Assembly (NCBI RefSeq): GCF_001544875.2
Contig: NZ_FCOA02000015.1
Coordinates: 62,001 to 126,000 of the forward strand
From: Caballeronia hypogeia
Lineage (GTDB): Bacteria; Pseudomonadota; Gammaproteobacteria; Burkholderiales; Burkholderiaceae
DNA length: 64,000 bases
Reading direction: 5' to 3'
Shown: piece by piece, positions 35,580 to 44,723 of the stretch
How the letters are laid out: every line of letters begins with the position of its first letter
Numbering within the stretch: the stretch's first letter is position 1
Made by a program: the position numbers and the translations under genes
The notes under the pieces: model-generated
Seen by the model: only the letters and a program-made list of their open reading frames with translations
What the model was told of the DNA's origin: nothing
Database searches by the model: none

Positions 35580-36401
35580 CTAGCCCAAGGGAACGAGAGC
35601 GCAGCTTTGTCCGCCGTCGACGGGCAGGCACACGCCGGTAATGAACTTCGCCATATCGGAGGCAAGGAACACCGACGCATTCGCGATGTCCCAGGGATCG
35701 CCCATATGACCCATCGGCACCATCCTGTTGCGCGCGGCGATCATGTCCTCGACGCTCGAATATTGCCGGGCGATTTGCGCATAGATCAACGGAGTATCGA
35801 TCGCGCCCGGTATCACGCAATTGGCCCGGATGCCTTGACGAGCATGCTGCATGGCGATGGCGACGGTCGCCTGATTGACCGCCGCTTTCGCGGCCGAATA
35901 AGCGAAATATGGATAGCCGGTCCAGCCGAGCGAGGCCAGCGACGAGATGTTGATCACCACGCCGCTTCCTTGTTCGATCATGTGAGGCAGCACGGCCTTC
36001 GCCGTGCGGTAGACCGAACCCAGATTCAGGTTCAACGACGCATTGAAGGCGGCTTCGGTCAGCTCGACCGGGCCGCCCATATGCGTCGCGCCGACGTTGT
36101 TGTGCAAGACGTCGATGCGTCCCCATGCTTCGAGCATTGCGTGCACAGCGCCCGCAACGGAGTCCGATGACGTGACATCCGCGGCGGCGGCGAGCGCCTG
36201 TCCGCCTTCCTTCGCGATGTTCTGTGCCGTGCGCCGGGCAAGCTCGCCCTCCACGTCGGTGCAGAACACCCGTGCGCCGGCACGCGCATAGGCAACGGCC
36301 GCCGCCTTGCCATTGTTCCAGCCTTCCTCCGGTCCGCCGGCGCCAAAAACCAGAACCGTTTTTCCTGCGAGCGAACACGCGGAAAGTGGCCCGTCGCTCA
36401 T
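35580..36401 (-). CDS. Short-chain dehydrogenase/reductase with variant cofactor loop
   Basis: A 273-residue SDR. The YxxxK pair is Y168/K172 in FAYSAAKAAV, and the C terminus has FITGVCLPVDGG. The glycine-rich loop reads FGAGGPEEGWNNGKA instead of the usual TGxxxGIG, with a few extra residues, as seen in some sugar and polyol dehydrogenases. The ATG at 36401 has AAGGGGCG upstream; an earlier ATG at 36434 lies inside the operator region. It is the first gene of the operon and starts 27 bases from the first IclR-type palindrome. Confidence 0.88.
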   Translation of the reverse strand: MSDGPLSACSLAGKTVLVFGAGGPEEGWNNGKAAAVAYARAGARVFCTDVEGELARRTAQNIAKEGGQALAAAADVTSSDSVAGAVHAMLEAWGRIDVLHNNVGATHMGGPVELTEAAFNASLNLNLGSVYRTAKAVLPHMIEQGSGVVINISSLASLGWTGYPYFAYSAAKAAVNQATVAIAMQHARQGIRANCVIPGAIDTPLIYAQIARQYSSVEDMIAARNRMVPMGHMGDPWDIANASVFLASDMAKFITGVCLPVDGGQSCALVPLG

Positions 36402-36427
36402 ATTCACGCCCCTTGGTTGTCTGAAAC

Positions 36428-36440
36428 TCCACAATATGGA
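36428..36440. promoter_or_regulatory. IclR-type operator, copy 1
   Basis: TCCACAATATGGA, a TCCA/TGGA palindrome with a 5-base centre. It lies just upstream of the SDR operon and 27 bases from its start codon, consistent with repression of that operon. Confidence 0.65.
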
Positions 36441-36569
36441 TTAAATGGACCCTGCATTTACGGATCGAAGGTTATATCGCCTATTAATTTGTGGATAGTA
36501 GGCGTAAACGAGCAGTACTCAGCAGGCGCATAGTTGCTTTAAAGTGCTGACAAGCAAGGGGTTTTTGGC

Positions 36570-36582
36570 TCCACAATATGGA
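36570..36582. promoter_or_regulatory. IclR-type operator, copy 2
   Basis: TCCACAATATGGA, identical to copy 1 over 13 bases, extended to CTCCA/TGGAG. It lies in the centre of the AT-rich divergent region, 51 bases before the iclR start. Confidence 0.65.
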
Positions 36583-36613
36583 GTAAATCGAATAATTGCA
36601 GGCGATTAGTAAA

Positions 36614-36626
36614 TCCACAATGTGGA
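36614..36626. promoter_or_regulatory. IclR-type operator, copy 3, overlapping the iclR ribosome-binding site
   Basis: TCCACAATGTGGA, one base different from the other copies. The GGAG of its right half is also the Shine-Dalgarno sequence of iclR (ATG at 36633), so binding here would directly block expression of the regulator. Confidence 0.65.
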
Positions 36627-36632
36627 GTTTAA

Positions 36633-37520
36633 ATGAGCAAAATCGCGAAACTGATAACCGGCCCGATGAATGAGTCCGATGCGCCCATTCCGATCGAGCG
36701 AGACGGCGCGCAAAGCATCGATCGCGCAATGAACGTCCTGATGCTGGTTTCGGCTCATAGCCGGGTGGGAATGCCATTGCGCGAGATCGTCACGCAAAGC
36801 GGATTGAAGCAACCCACCGTGCATCGACTGCTGGGAGCGCTGGTGCGGGCGGGCATGGTCGAGCAGGACCCGGATAGCAAGCGGTATCACCTGGGTTGCG
36901 AAAGCTATGTGCTGGGCACACTCGCGGCGGAACGCTTCGGCATTCATAGCGTGGCGGTCGGCAGTGTCGTGCGGCTCGCCAACGCCTCCGAGGACACCGC
37001 GTTTCTGACGGTTCGCCGTGGCGACTATGGCGTCTGCGTGCATCGCGAAGAGGGCACCTATCCCGTGCGCGCTCAGGTCTTGTCCGTCGGTGACCGGCAT
37101 CCGCTCGGTGTGGGGGCGGGTGCCATCGCGATTCTGTCGGCGCTCGAGGACGCGGAAGTCGAACAAGTGCTCGCTGCGTGCGAGCCGAGCTATCGCGAGC
37201 ACTATCCGGCTATTTCGAGCGAGAAGCTGAGGGAACTCGTGAAGGAAACGCGCGAGCGCGGCTATGCAACACACCGCGGGCTCGTGCATCCGGGCTCATG
37301 GGGGCTCGGTATCGTGATTCGTAACGAGGTTGGCGAACCGTGCGCCGCGCTGTCGATCGGCGCGATTGAGAACCGGTTGGGCGAGGACCGGCAGGGGAAG
37401 CTCGTCAGACTGTTGCAGAACGAAGCGCGTGCGGTCGAAGCACGTCTCAGGCAACGCATCGACGAACGTCGAACGGAGGCCGCGTCCGGGCTTTCTTCGA
37501 CGGGCCGGCGAAGCGGTTGA
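36633..37520 (+). CDS. IclR-family transcriptional regulator
   Basis: A 295-residue IclR protein: winged helix at about 25-90 (SIDRAMNVLMLVSAHSRVG, then LREIVTQSGLKQPTVHRLL) and effector-binding domain at about 105-275 (VLSVGDRHPLGVGAGAIAILSAL). Three near-identical palindromes lie between it and the divergent SDR operon, one of them over its own ribosome site. It probably controls itself, the SDRs, and the long operon that follows on its own strand to 47126. Confidence 0.93.
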   Translation: MSKIAKLITGPMNESDAPIPIERDGAQSIDRAMNVLMLVSAHSRVGMPLREIVTQSGLKQPTVHRLLGALVRAGMVEQDPDSKRYHLGCESYVLGTLAAERFGIHSVAVGSVVRLANASEDTAFLTVRRGDYGVCVHREEGTYPVRAQVLSVGDRHPLGVGAGAIAILSALEDAEVEQVLAACEPSYREHYPAISSEKLRELVKETRERGYATHRGLVHPGSWGLGIVIRNEVGEPCAALSIGAIENRLGEDRQGKLVRLLQNEARAVEARLRQRIDERRTEAASGLSSTGRRSG

Positions 37521-37603
37521 GCGTGCCGCCGAACGCGCACGAAGCAACGTCTCTTTTTTTGCCATCGCAATCAGACACCAAAGATCGACTGCCTGGAGAA
37601 GCC

Positions 37604-38509
37604 TTGAAAGCCGACTCTCGTATCCTCAAACATCCCGGCGCCGCCGATCCCGAGCGGATTCAGTCGGTCGCCGGCGAGGCGCTGACGCTCACATTCGAAC
37701 TGGAGCCGGGCCAGAGCCTGCGCGACGCCTTGCTCGATCCTCTGAGGGCCGCGGGCATCGCCGCCGCCACCGTGCGCATGGAAGGCCTCTCGCTCGACTG
37801 CCTGCATTTCGTGCGGCCCGCGCCGCCGAAGGACGATCAGCACGTGGCGTTTTACAGCGAGCCGCACCGCATCGATACGCCCTTGTATATCGAACTTGCA
37901 TGCGCGACGGTCGGCGAGCGCGAAGGGAAGCCTTTCATTCATTGTCACGCGCTGTGGAAGGGGGCGGACGGCGCGATGCAGGGCGGCCATATTTTTTCGG
38001 ATCAGGTGACCGTCGCCCGGGGATCGGTTGCAAAGGCATGGGGCATCGCCAACGCGCTGATGCGCGCCGACTACGATCCCGAGACCAACTTCACGCTGTT
38101 TCAGCCTGTCGAAGCGCCGCCCGTGTCCAACGTCACGGCGAGCCGCGATGGCCGCAAGGGAATTGTCGCGCGCATCCGGCCGAACGAGGATCTGTCACAG
38201 GGCATTGAAGCAGCATGCCGCATCAACGGCATTCGCGCCGCCAGGATCCGGGGCAGCGTGGGCAGCATCGTCGGGGCGCGCTTCGAGAACGCCGATCCGG
38301 TCGATGACATCGCAACCGAGATACTGGTTCTCGACGGCGAAGTAAAGGACGAAGGCGGCGAGCCTCGGGCTACGCTCGACGTTGCGCTGATCGACCCGCG
38401 TGGCAGGGTCCATCAGGGACGTGTCGTGCGCGGGGACAATCCGGTGCTCATCTGTTTCGAACTCTTCCTGGAAGAGTCGCTGCGCGCAGATGAAGGACGC
38501 GTGGCATGA
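37604..38509 (+). CDS. Protein with two tandem PPC/DUF296 domains
   Basis: About 301 residues. Two copies of the PPC (plants and prokaryotes conserved, DUF296) fold follow each other, roughly residues 25-160 and 185-300. The first keeps the histidines typical of the metal-binding prokaryotic form (FIHCHALW ... GGHIF). In the second, the equivalent region (ATLDVALID ... VHQGRVV) has lost them. The start is uncertain: TTG at 37604 has GGAG 5 bases upstream and is used here, while a TTG at 37517 overlaps the iclR stop and would add 29 residues. Its stop overlaps the molybdoenzyme start (ATGA), so the two are probably functionally linked. Its biochemical role is unknown. Confidence 0.75.
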   Translation: MKADSRILKHPGAADPERIQSVAGEALTLTFELEPGQSLRDALLDPLRAAGIAAATVRMEGLSLDCLHFVRPAPPKDDQHVAFYSEPHRIDTPLYIELACATVGEREGKPFIHCHALWKGADGAMQGGHIFSDQVTVARGSVAKAWGIANALMRADYDPETNFTLFQPVEAPPVSNVTASRDGRKGIVARIRPNEDLSQGIEAACRINGIRAARIRGSVGSIVGARFENADPVDDIATEILVLDGEVKDEGGEPRATLDVALIDPRGRVHQGRVVRGDNPVLICFELFLEESLRADEGRVA

Positions 38510-40845
38510 AGCGCTTCACGCTTTCGCACTGGGGCATCTACGAGGGCGAACAGGACGGCACCGGCGCGCTTCGTTTGCGCCCGTATGCGAACGATCCGGA
38601 CCCCTCACCGATCGGTGTCCATCAGACCGCGCGCGAACTGCGCGATCTGCGGGTACGCAGGCCCGCCATCCGCAAGAGCTGGCTCGAAGGCGGCGCCGGA
38701 ACGTCGACGCATCTGCGCGGGCGGGAAGCGTTCGTGGAAGTCGAGTGGGACGAAGCGCTCGATCTCGTCGGGCAGGAACTCGACCGGGTCCGCGCGAGGT
38801 TCGGCAATTCGGCGATTTTCGGCGGCTCCTACGGATGGGGCAGCGCGGGCCGCTTTCATCATGCGCAGAGCCAGATTCATCGGTTCCTGAACATGATCGG
38901 CGGCTATGTGCGGCATCAGGATTCGTATAGCCTCGGCGCGGCGCACGTGATCATGCCGCATGTCGTCGACGGCATGAACGAACTGATCAGCTATCACCAT
39001 TCCTGGGACGTGCTGGCCGAACACTGTCAGCTCTTTGTTTCATTCGGCGGCGTGCCCGCGAAGAATTCCCAGTCGGCGCCCGGCGGCGTGGGCCGTCATC
39101 GGGTGTCGGCCGGACTGAAGGCCATGCGCGAAGCCGGCGTGCGGTTCATCAACATCGGCCCCGTCTCCGACAACATCGAAACCGGCGGACCCGTCGAATG
39201 GATTCAGTGCCGTCCTGGCACGGATACCGCGTTGATGCTCGGCATCGCGAGCGAGTTGCATCGGCGCAAACTGCACGACGTCGCGTTCCTTACGACGCAT
39301 TGCGTGGGCTACGACGAGTTCGAACGATATCTCGTCGGCGCGACGGACGGCGTACCCAAGACGGCCGCGTGGGCGGAAGGCATCTCGGGTGTGCCGTCCG
39401 GTGTCATCCAGGACCTGGCGCTGGGCATGCATCGCTGCCGCACGGTGATCAACGTCGCCTGGTCGCTGCAACGCGCGCATCACGGGGAGCAGCCTTTCTG
39501 GATGGTCGTGACGCTCGCGGCGATGCTGGGACAGATCGGCTTGCCGGGCGGTGGCTTCGGCGTAGGCTACGGCTGCCTCAACACGGTCGGCACGCCACAT
39601 GAGAAGCTCGGCGGGCCCACGCTGTCACAGGGCCGCAACGCGGTGAAGGATTTCATACCGGTCGCGCGCATCGCGGACTTGCTGCTCAAGCCGGGCGAGC
39701 CCTTTCAATACGACGGCAAGCAATATCGCTATCCCGACATCCGTCTGGTGTACTGGGCCGGCGGCAACCCGTTTCATCATCATCAGGACATCAACCGTTT
39801 TCTCGAGGCCTGGCGCAAGCCGGACACCATCGTGGTCCACGAGCAGTACTGGACGGCGACGGCCAGACACGCCGACATCGTCCTGCCGATCTCGACTTCG
39901 ATCGAACGGGACGACCTCGGCTACGCGTCGCAGGAAGCGATTCTTCTCTGGATGGCGAAAATGACCGAGCCGGTCGGCGAGGCGCGCGACGATTTCACGG
40001 TGTTCGCGCAGCTTGCCGCACGACTCGGCGTGGCTGAAGCGTTCACCGAAAATCGGGACCCGGCGCAGTGGCTCGAACACATGTACGACGACACGCGCGA
40101 GCGCTACGCGTCGGCGGGCATCGACCTGCCCGTGTTCGACGCGTTCAGGGAACGCGGTCTCGTCGATCTGCATGATCGGGCGCGCTCCGTCGTCATGCTC
40201 GACGAATTTCGCCGCGATCCGTCGGCTGCGCCGGTCAATACGCCGTCCGGCCGCATCGAGCTGTATTCGCAAACTGTCGCCTCGTTCGACTTGCGGGATT
40301 GCCCCGGACACGCGTGCTGGATTCCTCCCGTCGAGTATCTCGGCGCGCCGCAGGCAGCGGACTTCCCACTGCATTTGCTGAGCGATCAGCCGCGCAACAA
40401 GCTGCATAGCCAGCTCGACGGCAGTCCGCTGAGCGCCGGCGGAAAGCTCGCGGGCCGGGAGCCGATCTACATGCATCCGTCCGATGCGGCGCAACGCGGC
40501 ATCGCGACGGGCGACATCGTGGAAGTCTTCAACGCGCGGGGGCGCTGTCTCGCTGGCGCGGTCGTCTCCGACGCGATCATGGCCGGCGTGGTGCGCATGT
40601 CCACGGGTGCGTGGTACGACCCGGAGCCCGGAAGCGGTCGCGACAAGCACGGTAATCCGAATGTGCTGACGGCGGATATCCCGGCGTCGGAGTTGTCGCA
40701 GGGATGCGCTGCGCAATCCTGTCTGGTGCAAGTCAGTGCGCCGGTGCAGAAACCTCCGCCGGTCACGGCTTTCGATCTGCCACGGTTCAGCACGGACCGT
40801 CCGGGACTTGTCGGCATCCGCGCAACTGGCGGGGGCATTGAGTAA
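38506..40845 (+). CDS. Molybdopterin oxidoreductase of the DMSO reductase family, BisC-like
   Basis: A 779-residue molybdoenzyme. SYGWGSAGRFHHAQSQIHRFLNMIGGY is replaced here only in part from the BisC/TorA pattern; S113 in that block is the likely Mo-ligand serine. Other blocks include VSFGGVPAKNSQ, WAGGNPFHHHQDINRFL and the C-terminal MPT-binding GIATGDIVEVFNARG. There is no Tat signal peptide and no N-terminal iron-sulfur cysteine cluster, as in the cytoplasmic BisC (biotin or methionine sulfoxide reductase). It probably reduces an S-oxide or N-oxide, or hydroxylates in reverse. It is coupled to the PPC-domain gene upstream and followed by a TRAP transporter. Confidence 0.88.
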   Translation: MKRFTLSHWGIYEGEQDGTGALRLRPYANDPDPSPIGVHQTARELRDLRVRRPAIRKSWLEGGAGTSTHLRGREAFVEVEWDEALDLVGQELDRVRARFGNSAIFGGSYGWGSAGRFHHAQSQIHRFLNMIGGYVRHQDSYSLGAAHVIMPHVVDGMNELISYHHSWDVLAEHCQLFVSFGGVPAKNSQSAPGGVGRHRVSAGLKAMREAGVRFINIGPVSDNIETGGPVEWIQCRPGTDTALMLGIASELHRRKLHDVAFLTTHCVGYDEFERYLVGATDGVPKTAAWAEGISGVPSGVIQDLALGMHRCRTVINVAWSLQRAHHGEQPFWMVVTLAAMLGQIGLPGGGFGVGYGCLNTVGTPHEKLGGPTLSQGRNAVKDFIPVARIADLLLKPGEPFQYDGKQYRYPDIRLVYWAGGNPFHHHQDINRFLEAWRKPDTIVVHEQYWTATARHADIVLPISTSIERDDLGYASQEAILLWMAKMTEPVGEARDDFTVFAQLAARLGVAEAFTENRDPAQWLEHMYDDTRERYASAGIDLPVFDAFRERGLVDLHDRARSVVMLDEFRRDPSAAPVNTPSGRIELYSQTVASFDLRDCPGHACWIPPVEYLGAPQAADFPLHLLSDQPRNKLHSQLDGSPLSAGGKLAGREPIYMHPSDAAQRGIATGDIVEVFNARGRCLAGAVVSDAIMAGVVRMSTGAWYDPEPGSGRDKHGNPNVLTADIPASELSQGCAAQSCLVQVSAPVQKPPPVTAFDLPRFSTDRPGLVGIRATGGGIE

Positions 40846-40872
40846 CAGCAGCTACATAAACAAGGAGACATC

Positions 40873-41892
40873 GTGCAAACCATGAACCGCCGTACGGCCC
40901 TAAAACTCACGGCAGGCGCCGCCATCGCATTTCCCGCCATCCTCAAGCACACGCGCGTCTACGCAGCAGATTTCACGCTTCGTTATGCCAATAATTGCCC
41001 GGCGACGCATCCGCTGACGGTCAGAATGACGGAGGCAGCCGAAGCAATTCGCAAGGAAACGGGAGGAAAGGTCGATCTGCAGGTCTTCCCGAACAGTCAG
41101 CTCGGCGGCGACACCGACATGCTGGCGCAACTGCGAGCGGGCGCGCTGAACTTCTTCACGCTCTCGCCGATGATTCTGTCGACGCTGGTTCCGAAGGCGG
41201 CCATCAGCGGCGTCGGGTTTGCATTTCCAAGCTACGACAATGTCTGGGCGGCGATGGACGGTCCGCTTGGCGCCTACGTGCGCGCGCAGATCGAGCGCAG
41301 CGGTCTGTACCCTTTTCCCAAGATTTTCGATAACGGCTACCGGCAGATCAGCTCATCGACGCGCGCCATCCAGACACCGGACGACCTCAAGAACTTCAAG
41401 ATCCGGGTCCCGCCTTCGCCGATGTGGACGTCGATGTTCCAGGGCTTCGGCGCCGCGCCACTGACGATCAACTTCTCCGAACTGTATTCGTCGCTGCAGA
41501 CCAAGATCGCGGAGGGTCAGGAGAATCCGCTCGTCACGGTCAATTCGGCCAAGCTGTACGAGGTGCAGAAGTACGTCGCCAAGACCAATCACATGTGGGA
41601 TGGATTCTGGTTTCTCGCGAACCGCGCCGCCTGGCAGAAGCTGCCGCCGGAGGTTCGCAAGGTGATCGAGGAGCAGATTGCGGCCGCCACGCTCAAGGAA
41701 CGGGATGACATCCGCTCCCTGAATGCATCGCTGGAAAAGGACCTGACGGCAAAAGGCGCCGTGTTCAACAGCGTCGATCCGGCGGCGTTTCAGTCCAGGT
41801 TGCAGGCGTCCGGTTTCTACAAGGAATGGAAGGGCAAGTTCGGCGATGAAGCGTGGGCGCTCCTCGAGAAGGGCGCGAGCCGTACCCTCTGA
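40873..41892 (+). CDS. TRAP transporter substrate-binding protein (DctP family)
   Basis: A 339-residue periplasmic protein starting with GTG and GGAGACATC upstream. The N terminus carries a Tat-like signal (NRRTALKLTAGAAIAFPAIL). The DctP fold follows: FPNSQLGGDTDMLAQLRAGALNFFTLS and QTPDDLKNFKIRVPPSPMW with the conserved arginine that binds substrate carboxylates. NFSELYSSLQTKIAEGQENP is also typical. It hands an organic acid, or possibly a sulfonate or sulfoxide acid, to the fused membrane subunit encoded next. Confidence 0.92.
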   Translation: MQTMNRRTALKLTAGAAIAFPAILKHTRVYAADFTLRYANNCPATHPLTVRMTEAAEAIRKETGGKVDLQVFPNSQLGGDTDMLAQLRAGALNFFTLSPMILSTLVPKAAISGVGFAFPSYDNVWAAMDGPLGAYVRAQIERSGLYPFPKIFDNGYRQISSSTRAIQTPDDLKNFKIRVPPSPMWTSMFQGFGAAPLTINFSELYSSLQTKIAEGQENPLVTVNSAKLYEVQKYVAKTNHMWDGFWFLANRAAWQKLPPEVRKVIEEQIAAATLKERDDIRSLNASLEKDLTAKGAVFNSVDPAAFQSRLQASGFYKEWKGKFGDEAWALLEKGASRTL

Positions 41893-41913
41893 CCTGACTG
41901 CCAGGAGAGTGAA

Positions 41914-43791
41914 ATGGAAGAGAGAACCTTGCCAATCATGCCGGCGGATCATCCGTCGGGAAGGCGTTTGCTGGACATGTGCCAGACGGTGCTGACGCCG
42001 CTGGTCGAAGTGCCGGCGGCCGTACTCGTGCTGGCGGAAGTGGCGGTTCTGTTCGCGGGCGTCGTCAGCCGGGCTGTGTTTCACAGCCCGCTGGTCTGGT
42101 CCGACGAACTGGCGTCCATCCTGTTCATCTGGCTTGCCATGCTCGGGTCCGTCATCGCATTGCAGCGAGGCGCGCACATGCGCATGACGGCGCTGGTCGG
42201 CAGGATGAAGCCGGGTCCGCGCGCATTCCTCGATGTGGTGGCCATCGCGGCGCCGCTGGCGTTTCTCGCCGTGTTCACATCCTCTGCCTACGAGTTCGCC
42301 TCGGAGCAGGCGTTCATCACCACGCCGGCGCTGGAAATTTCCGACGCGTGGCGGGCTGCGGCGATGCCCGTCGGATGCGCGCTCATGGGCATCGTGGCGA
42401 TGTTGCGCCTCGCGCGCGTCGGCAACTGGAAGCTGGTCGCGGGCGCGGCCTTTCTGATCGTGCTCATTGCAGGCGCGGTCGTGCTCGCGCAACCCGCGCT
42501 GCACGGTCTCGGAAATGCGAACCTGCTGATCTTCTTCGTCGGTTTCGTGGCGCTGATGGTACTGAGCGGCGTTCCCATCGCATTCTCGTTCGCACTGGCG
42601 ACCTTCGGCTATCTCAGCCAGGCCACCTCGATGCCGGTCGTCATCATGGTCGGCCGCATGGACGAAGGCATGAGCCACATCATTCTTCTCGCGGTTCCGC
42701 TGTTCATCCTCCTTGGACTGCTGATGGAGATGACAGGCATGGCGCGGGCGATGGTCGCGTTCCTCGGCAGTCTTCTGGGGCACGTCCGTGGCGGCCTGCA
42801 ATTCGTGCTCATCGGCGCGATGTATCTGGTCTCCGGCATCTCCGGATCGAAGGCGGCGGACATGGCCGCCGTCGCACCGGTGCTGTTCCCTGAAATGAAG
42901 AAGCGCGGCGCGAAGCAGGGCGATCTGGTTGCGCTGCTTGCCGCGACCGGCGCGCAGACCGAGACGATTCCTCCCAGTCTCGTGCTCATCACCATCGGCT
43001 CGGTCACGGGGGTGTCCATATCCGCGCTCTTCACCGGCGGTCTGCTGCCGGGCGTGATTCTCGGCATAACGTTGTGCGCTCTGGTCTGGTGGCGTTATCG
43101 CAAGGACGACACGTCGAAGGTGGAACGGGCGTCGCGCGGGCAAATCCTGCGCACGCTCGCGGTCGCCGTGCCGGCGCTCGCGCTGCCGTTCGTGATTCGC
43201 GTCGCGGTGGTGGAAGGGATTGCGACGGCAACCGAAGTCTCCACGATCGGTATCGTGTATTCGGTGGTCATCGGCATCCTGTTCTATCGTCGCTTCGACC
43301 TGAAGCGGCTCTATCCGATGCTGATCGAGACCGCGTCGCTGACGGGCGCCATCCTGCTCATTATCGGGGCGGCGACGGGCATGGCGTGGTCGCTTACACA
43401 GTCCGGCTTCTCAACCATGCTCGCACGCGCCATGCACAACGTGCCGGGCGGCGCACCCGCCTTCATGGCCATCTCGATCATCGCCTTCATTCTGCTCGGG
43501 AGCGTGCTCGAAGGCATTCCGGCCATCGTGCTGTTCGGACCGCTGCTGTTTCCCATCGCGCAAGGTCTGGGCATCAACGAAGTCCATTACGCGATGGTGG
43601 TCGTGCTGGCGATGGGCGTTGGTCTGTTCGCGCCGCCCTTCGGTGTGGGTTACTACTCGGCGTGCGTGATCAGCAAAGTCCATCCCGATGAAGGCATGCG
43701 CCCGATCGTCGGCTACATGCTGGCGCTGGTCATCGGCCTGATCGTGGTGGCGGTGGTTCCCTGGCTCTCGACTGGCTTTCTCCCAACCTGA
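41914..43791 (+). CDS. TRAP transporter membrane protein, fused small and large subunits (DctQM)
   Basis: A 625-residue protein. Residues about 20-190 match the four-helix DctQ subunit (VSRAVFHSPLVWSDELASILFIWLAMLGS), and about 200-625 match the DctM channel subunit (SGVPIAFSFALATFGYLS, SGSKAADMAAVAPVLFPEMKKRG, GLFAPPFGVGYYSACVISK). Fusion of the two is common in TRAP systems. It uses a sodium or proton gradient. It follows DctP by 21 bases. Confidence 0.93.
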   Translation: MEERTLPIMPADHPSGRRLLDMCQTVLTPLVEVPAAVLVLAEVAVLFAGVVSRAVFHSPLVWSDELASILFIWLAMLGSVIALQRGAHMRMTALVGRMKPGPRAFLDVVAIAAPLAFLAVFTSSAYEFASEQAFITTPALEISDAWRAAAMPVGCALMGIVAMLRLARVGNWKLVAGAAFLIVLIAGAVVLAQPALHGLGNANLLIFFVGFVALMVLSGVPIAFSFALATFGYLSQATSMPVVIMVGRMDEGMSHIILLAVPLFILLGLLMEMTGMARAMVAFLGSLLGHVRGGLQFVLIGAMYLVSGISGSKAADMAAVAPVLFPEMKKRGAKQGDLVALLAATGAQTETIPPSLVLITIGSVTGVSISALFTGGLLPGVILGITLCALVWWRYRKDDTSKVERASRGQILRTLAVAVPALALPFVIRVAVVEGIATATEVSTIGIVYSVVIGILFYRRFDLKRLYPMLIETASLTGAILLIIGAATGMAWSLTQSGFSTMLARAMHNVPGGAPAFMAISIIAFILLGSVLEGIPAIVLFGPLLFPIAQGLGINEVHYAMVVVLAMGVGLFAPPFGVGYYSACVISKVHPDEGMRPIVGYMLALVIGLIVVAVVPWLSTGFLPT

Positions 43792-43865
43792 ACTGATTCC
43801 GCGCCCGGGCCGGTTTGCAAGTGTCTTTCCGGGTCGATCAGCATATCAACTAAACAGGATGACTA

Positions 43866-44723
43866 ATGAGTACGGCAACGATTCAACCTCCGGATCTGAT
43901 TCGCACACTGGCTTCACGCGCTCATCGCATTCGCCACAACGCGATCACGATGGCGGAAGTTCAGGGGCAAGGATACGTCGCGCAGGCGCTGGGCGTAGCG
44001 GACGTGCTCGCCGTGGCCTATCTGCACGCGATGAACGTGCGCCCCGACGAACCCGAGTGGGAGGAACGCGACCGTTTTCTGCTGTCGGTGGGGCATTACG
44101 CGATTGCGCACTATTCCGTCCTTGCGGAAGCCGGCTATTTTCCGGTGGAAGAACTGGTGACCTATGGTTGCGATGACAGTCGCCTGCCGATGTCGGGCAT
44201 GACGTCCTACACGCCGGGTGCGGAGATGTCGGGCGGTTCCATCGGTCTCGGGCTGCCCATGGCGGTTGGCATGGGGCTGGGCCTCAAGCGCAAGAATTCG
44301 GCGTCGTTCGTGTACACGCTGATGGGCGACGGCGAACTGGCCGAAGGCCCGACGTGGGAAGCCGCGACGGTAGCGAGCGCGTACGGGCTCGACAATATCA
44401 TCGGCATTGTCGATTTCAACGGCGTACAGGCCGATGGCCCGTCGACGAAGATCATGCCCACGGGACCGATTGTCGAGAAGTTCGAATCGTTCGGCTTTTA
44501 CGTGCAACGTGTCGATGGCAATGACCTGGACGCGCTCGTCCTGGCCTTCGACAATGCCCGTCACCATGACAAGCCGGTGCCTCGCATCATCATCTGCGAC
44601 ACGAAGATGGGCAAGGGCGTCGATTTTCTGGAAGCGCGCGAGAAAAATCACTTCATCCGACTCGAAGCGCCCGAATGGAAACGAGCATTCGAGCGACTTG
44701 AAGCACAAGGAGCTGCAGCATGA
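43866..44723 (+). CDS. Transketolase N-terminal subunit
   Basis: A 285-residue protein equal to the thiamine-diphosphate-binding N-terminal half of transketolase: MGDGELAEGPTWEAATVASAYGLDNIIGIVDFN is split across two recognisable blocks, the GDG...N cofactor motif and the YGLDNIIGIVD strand. Split transketolases are used in several special sugar pathways (for example for apulose phosphate or sulfosugars) besides central metabolism. Its stop overlaps the start of the C-terminal subunit (ATGA). Confidence 0.92.
   Translation: MSTATIQPPDLIRTLASRAHRIRHNAITMAEVQGQGYVAQALGVADVLAVAYLHAMNVRPDEPEWEERDRFLLSVGHYAIAHYSVLAEAGYFPVEELVTYGCDDSRLPMSGMTSYTPGAEMSGGSIGLGLPMAVGMGLGLKRKNSASFVYTLMGDGELAEGPTWEAATVASAYGLDNIIGIVDFNGVQADGPSTKIMPTGPIVEKFESFGFYVQRVDGNDLDALVLAFDNARHHDKPVPRIIICDTKMGKGVDFLEAREKNHFIRLEAPEWKRAFERLEAQGAAA

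Noticed and set aside
36428..36626. The three repeated palindromes as a phage attachment site or a CRISPR remnant
   Set aside because: The units are short true palindromes, unevenly spaced, in a divergent promoter next to an IclR gene, with no integrase or cas gene nearby.
41353..43143. 596-codon minus-strand open frame opposite the TRAP genes
   Set aside because: Charged, repetitive composition and no start signal; the TRAP proteins on the plus strand are unmistakable.
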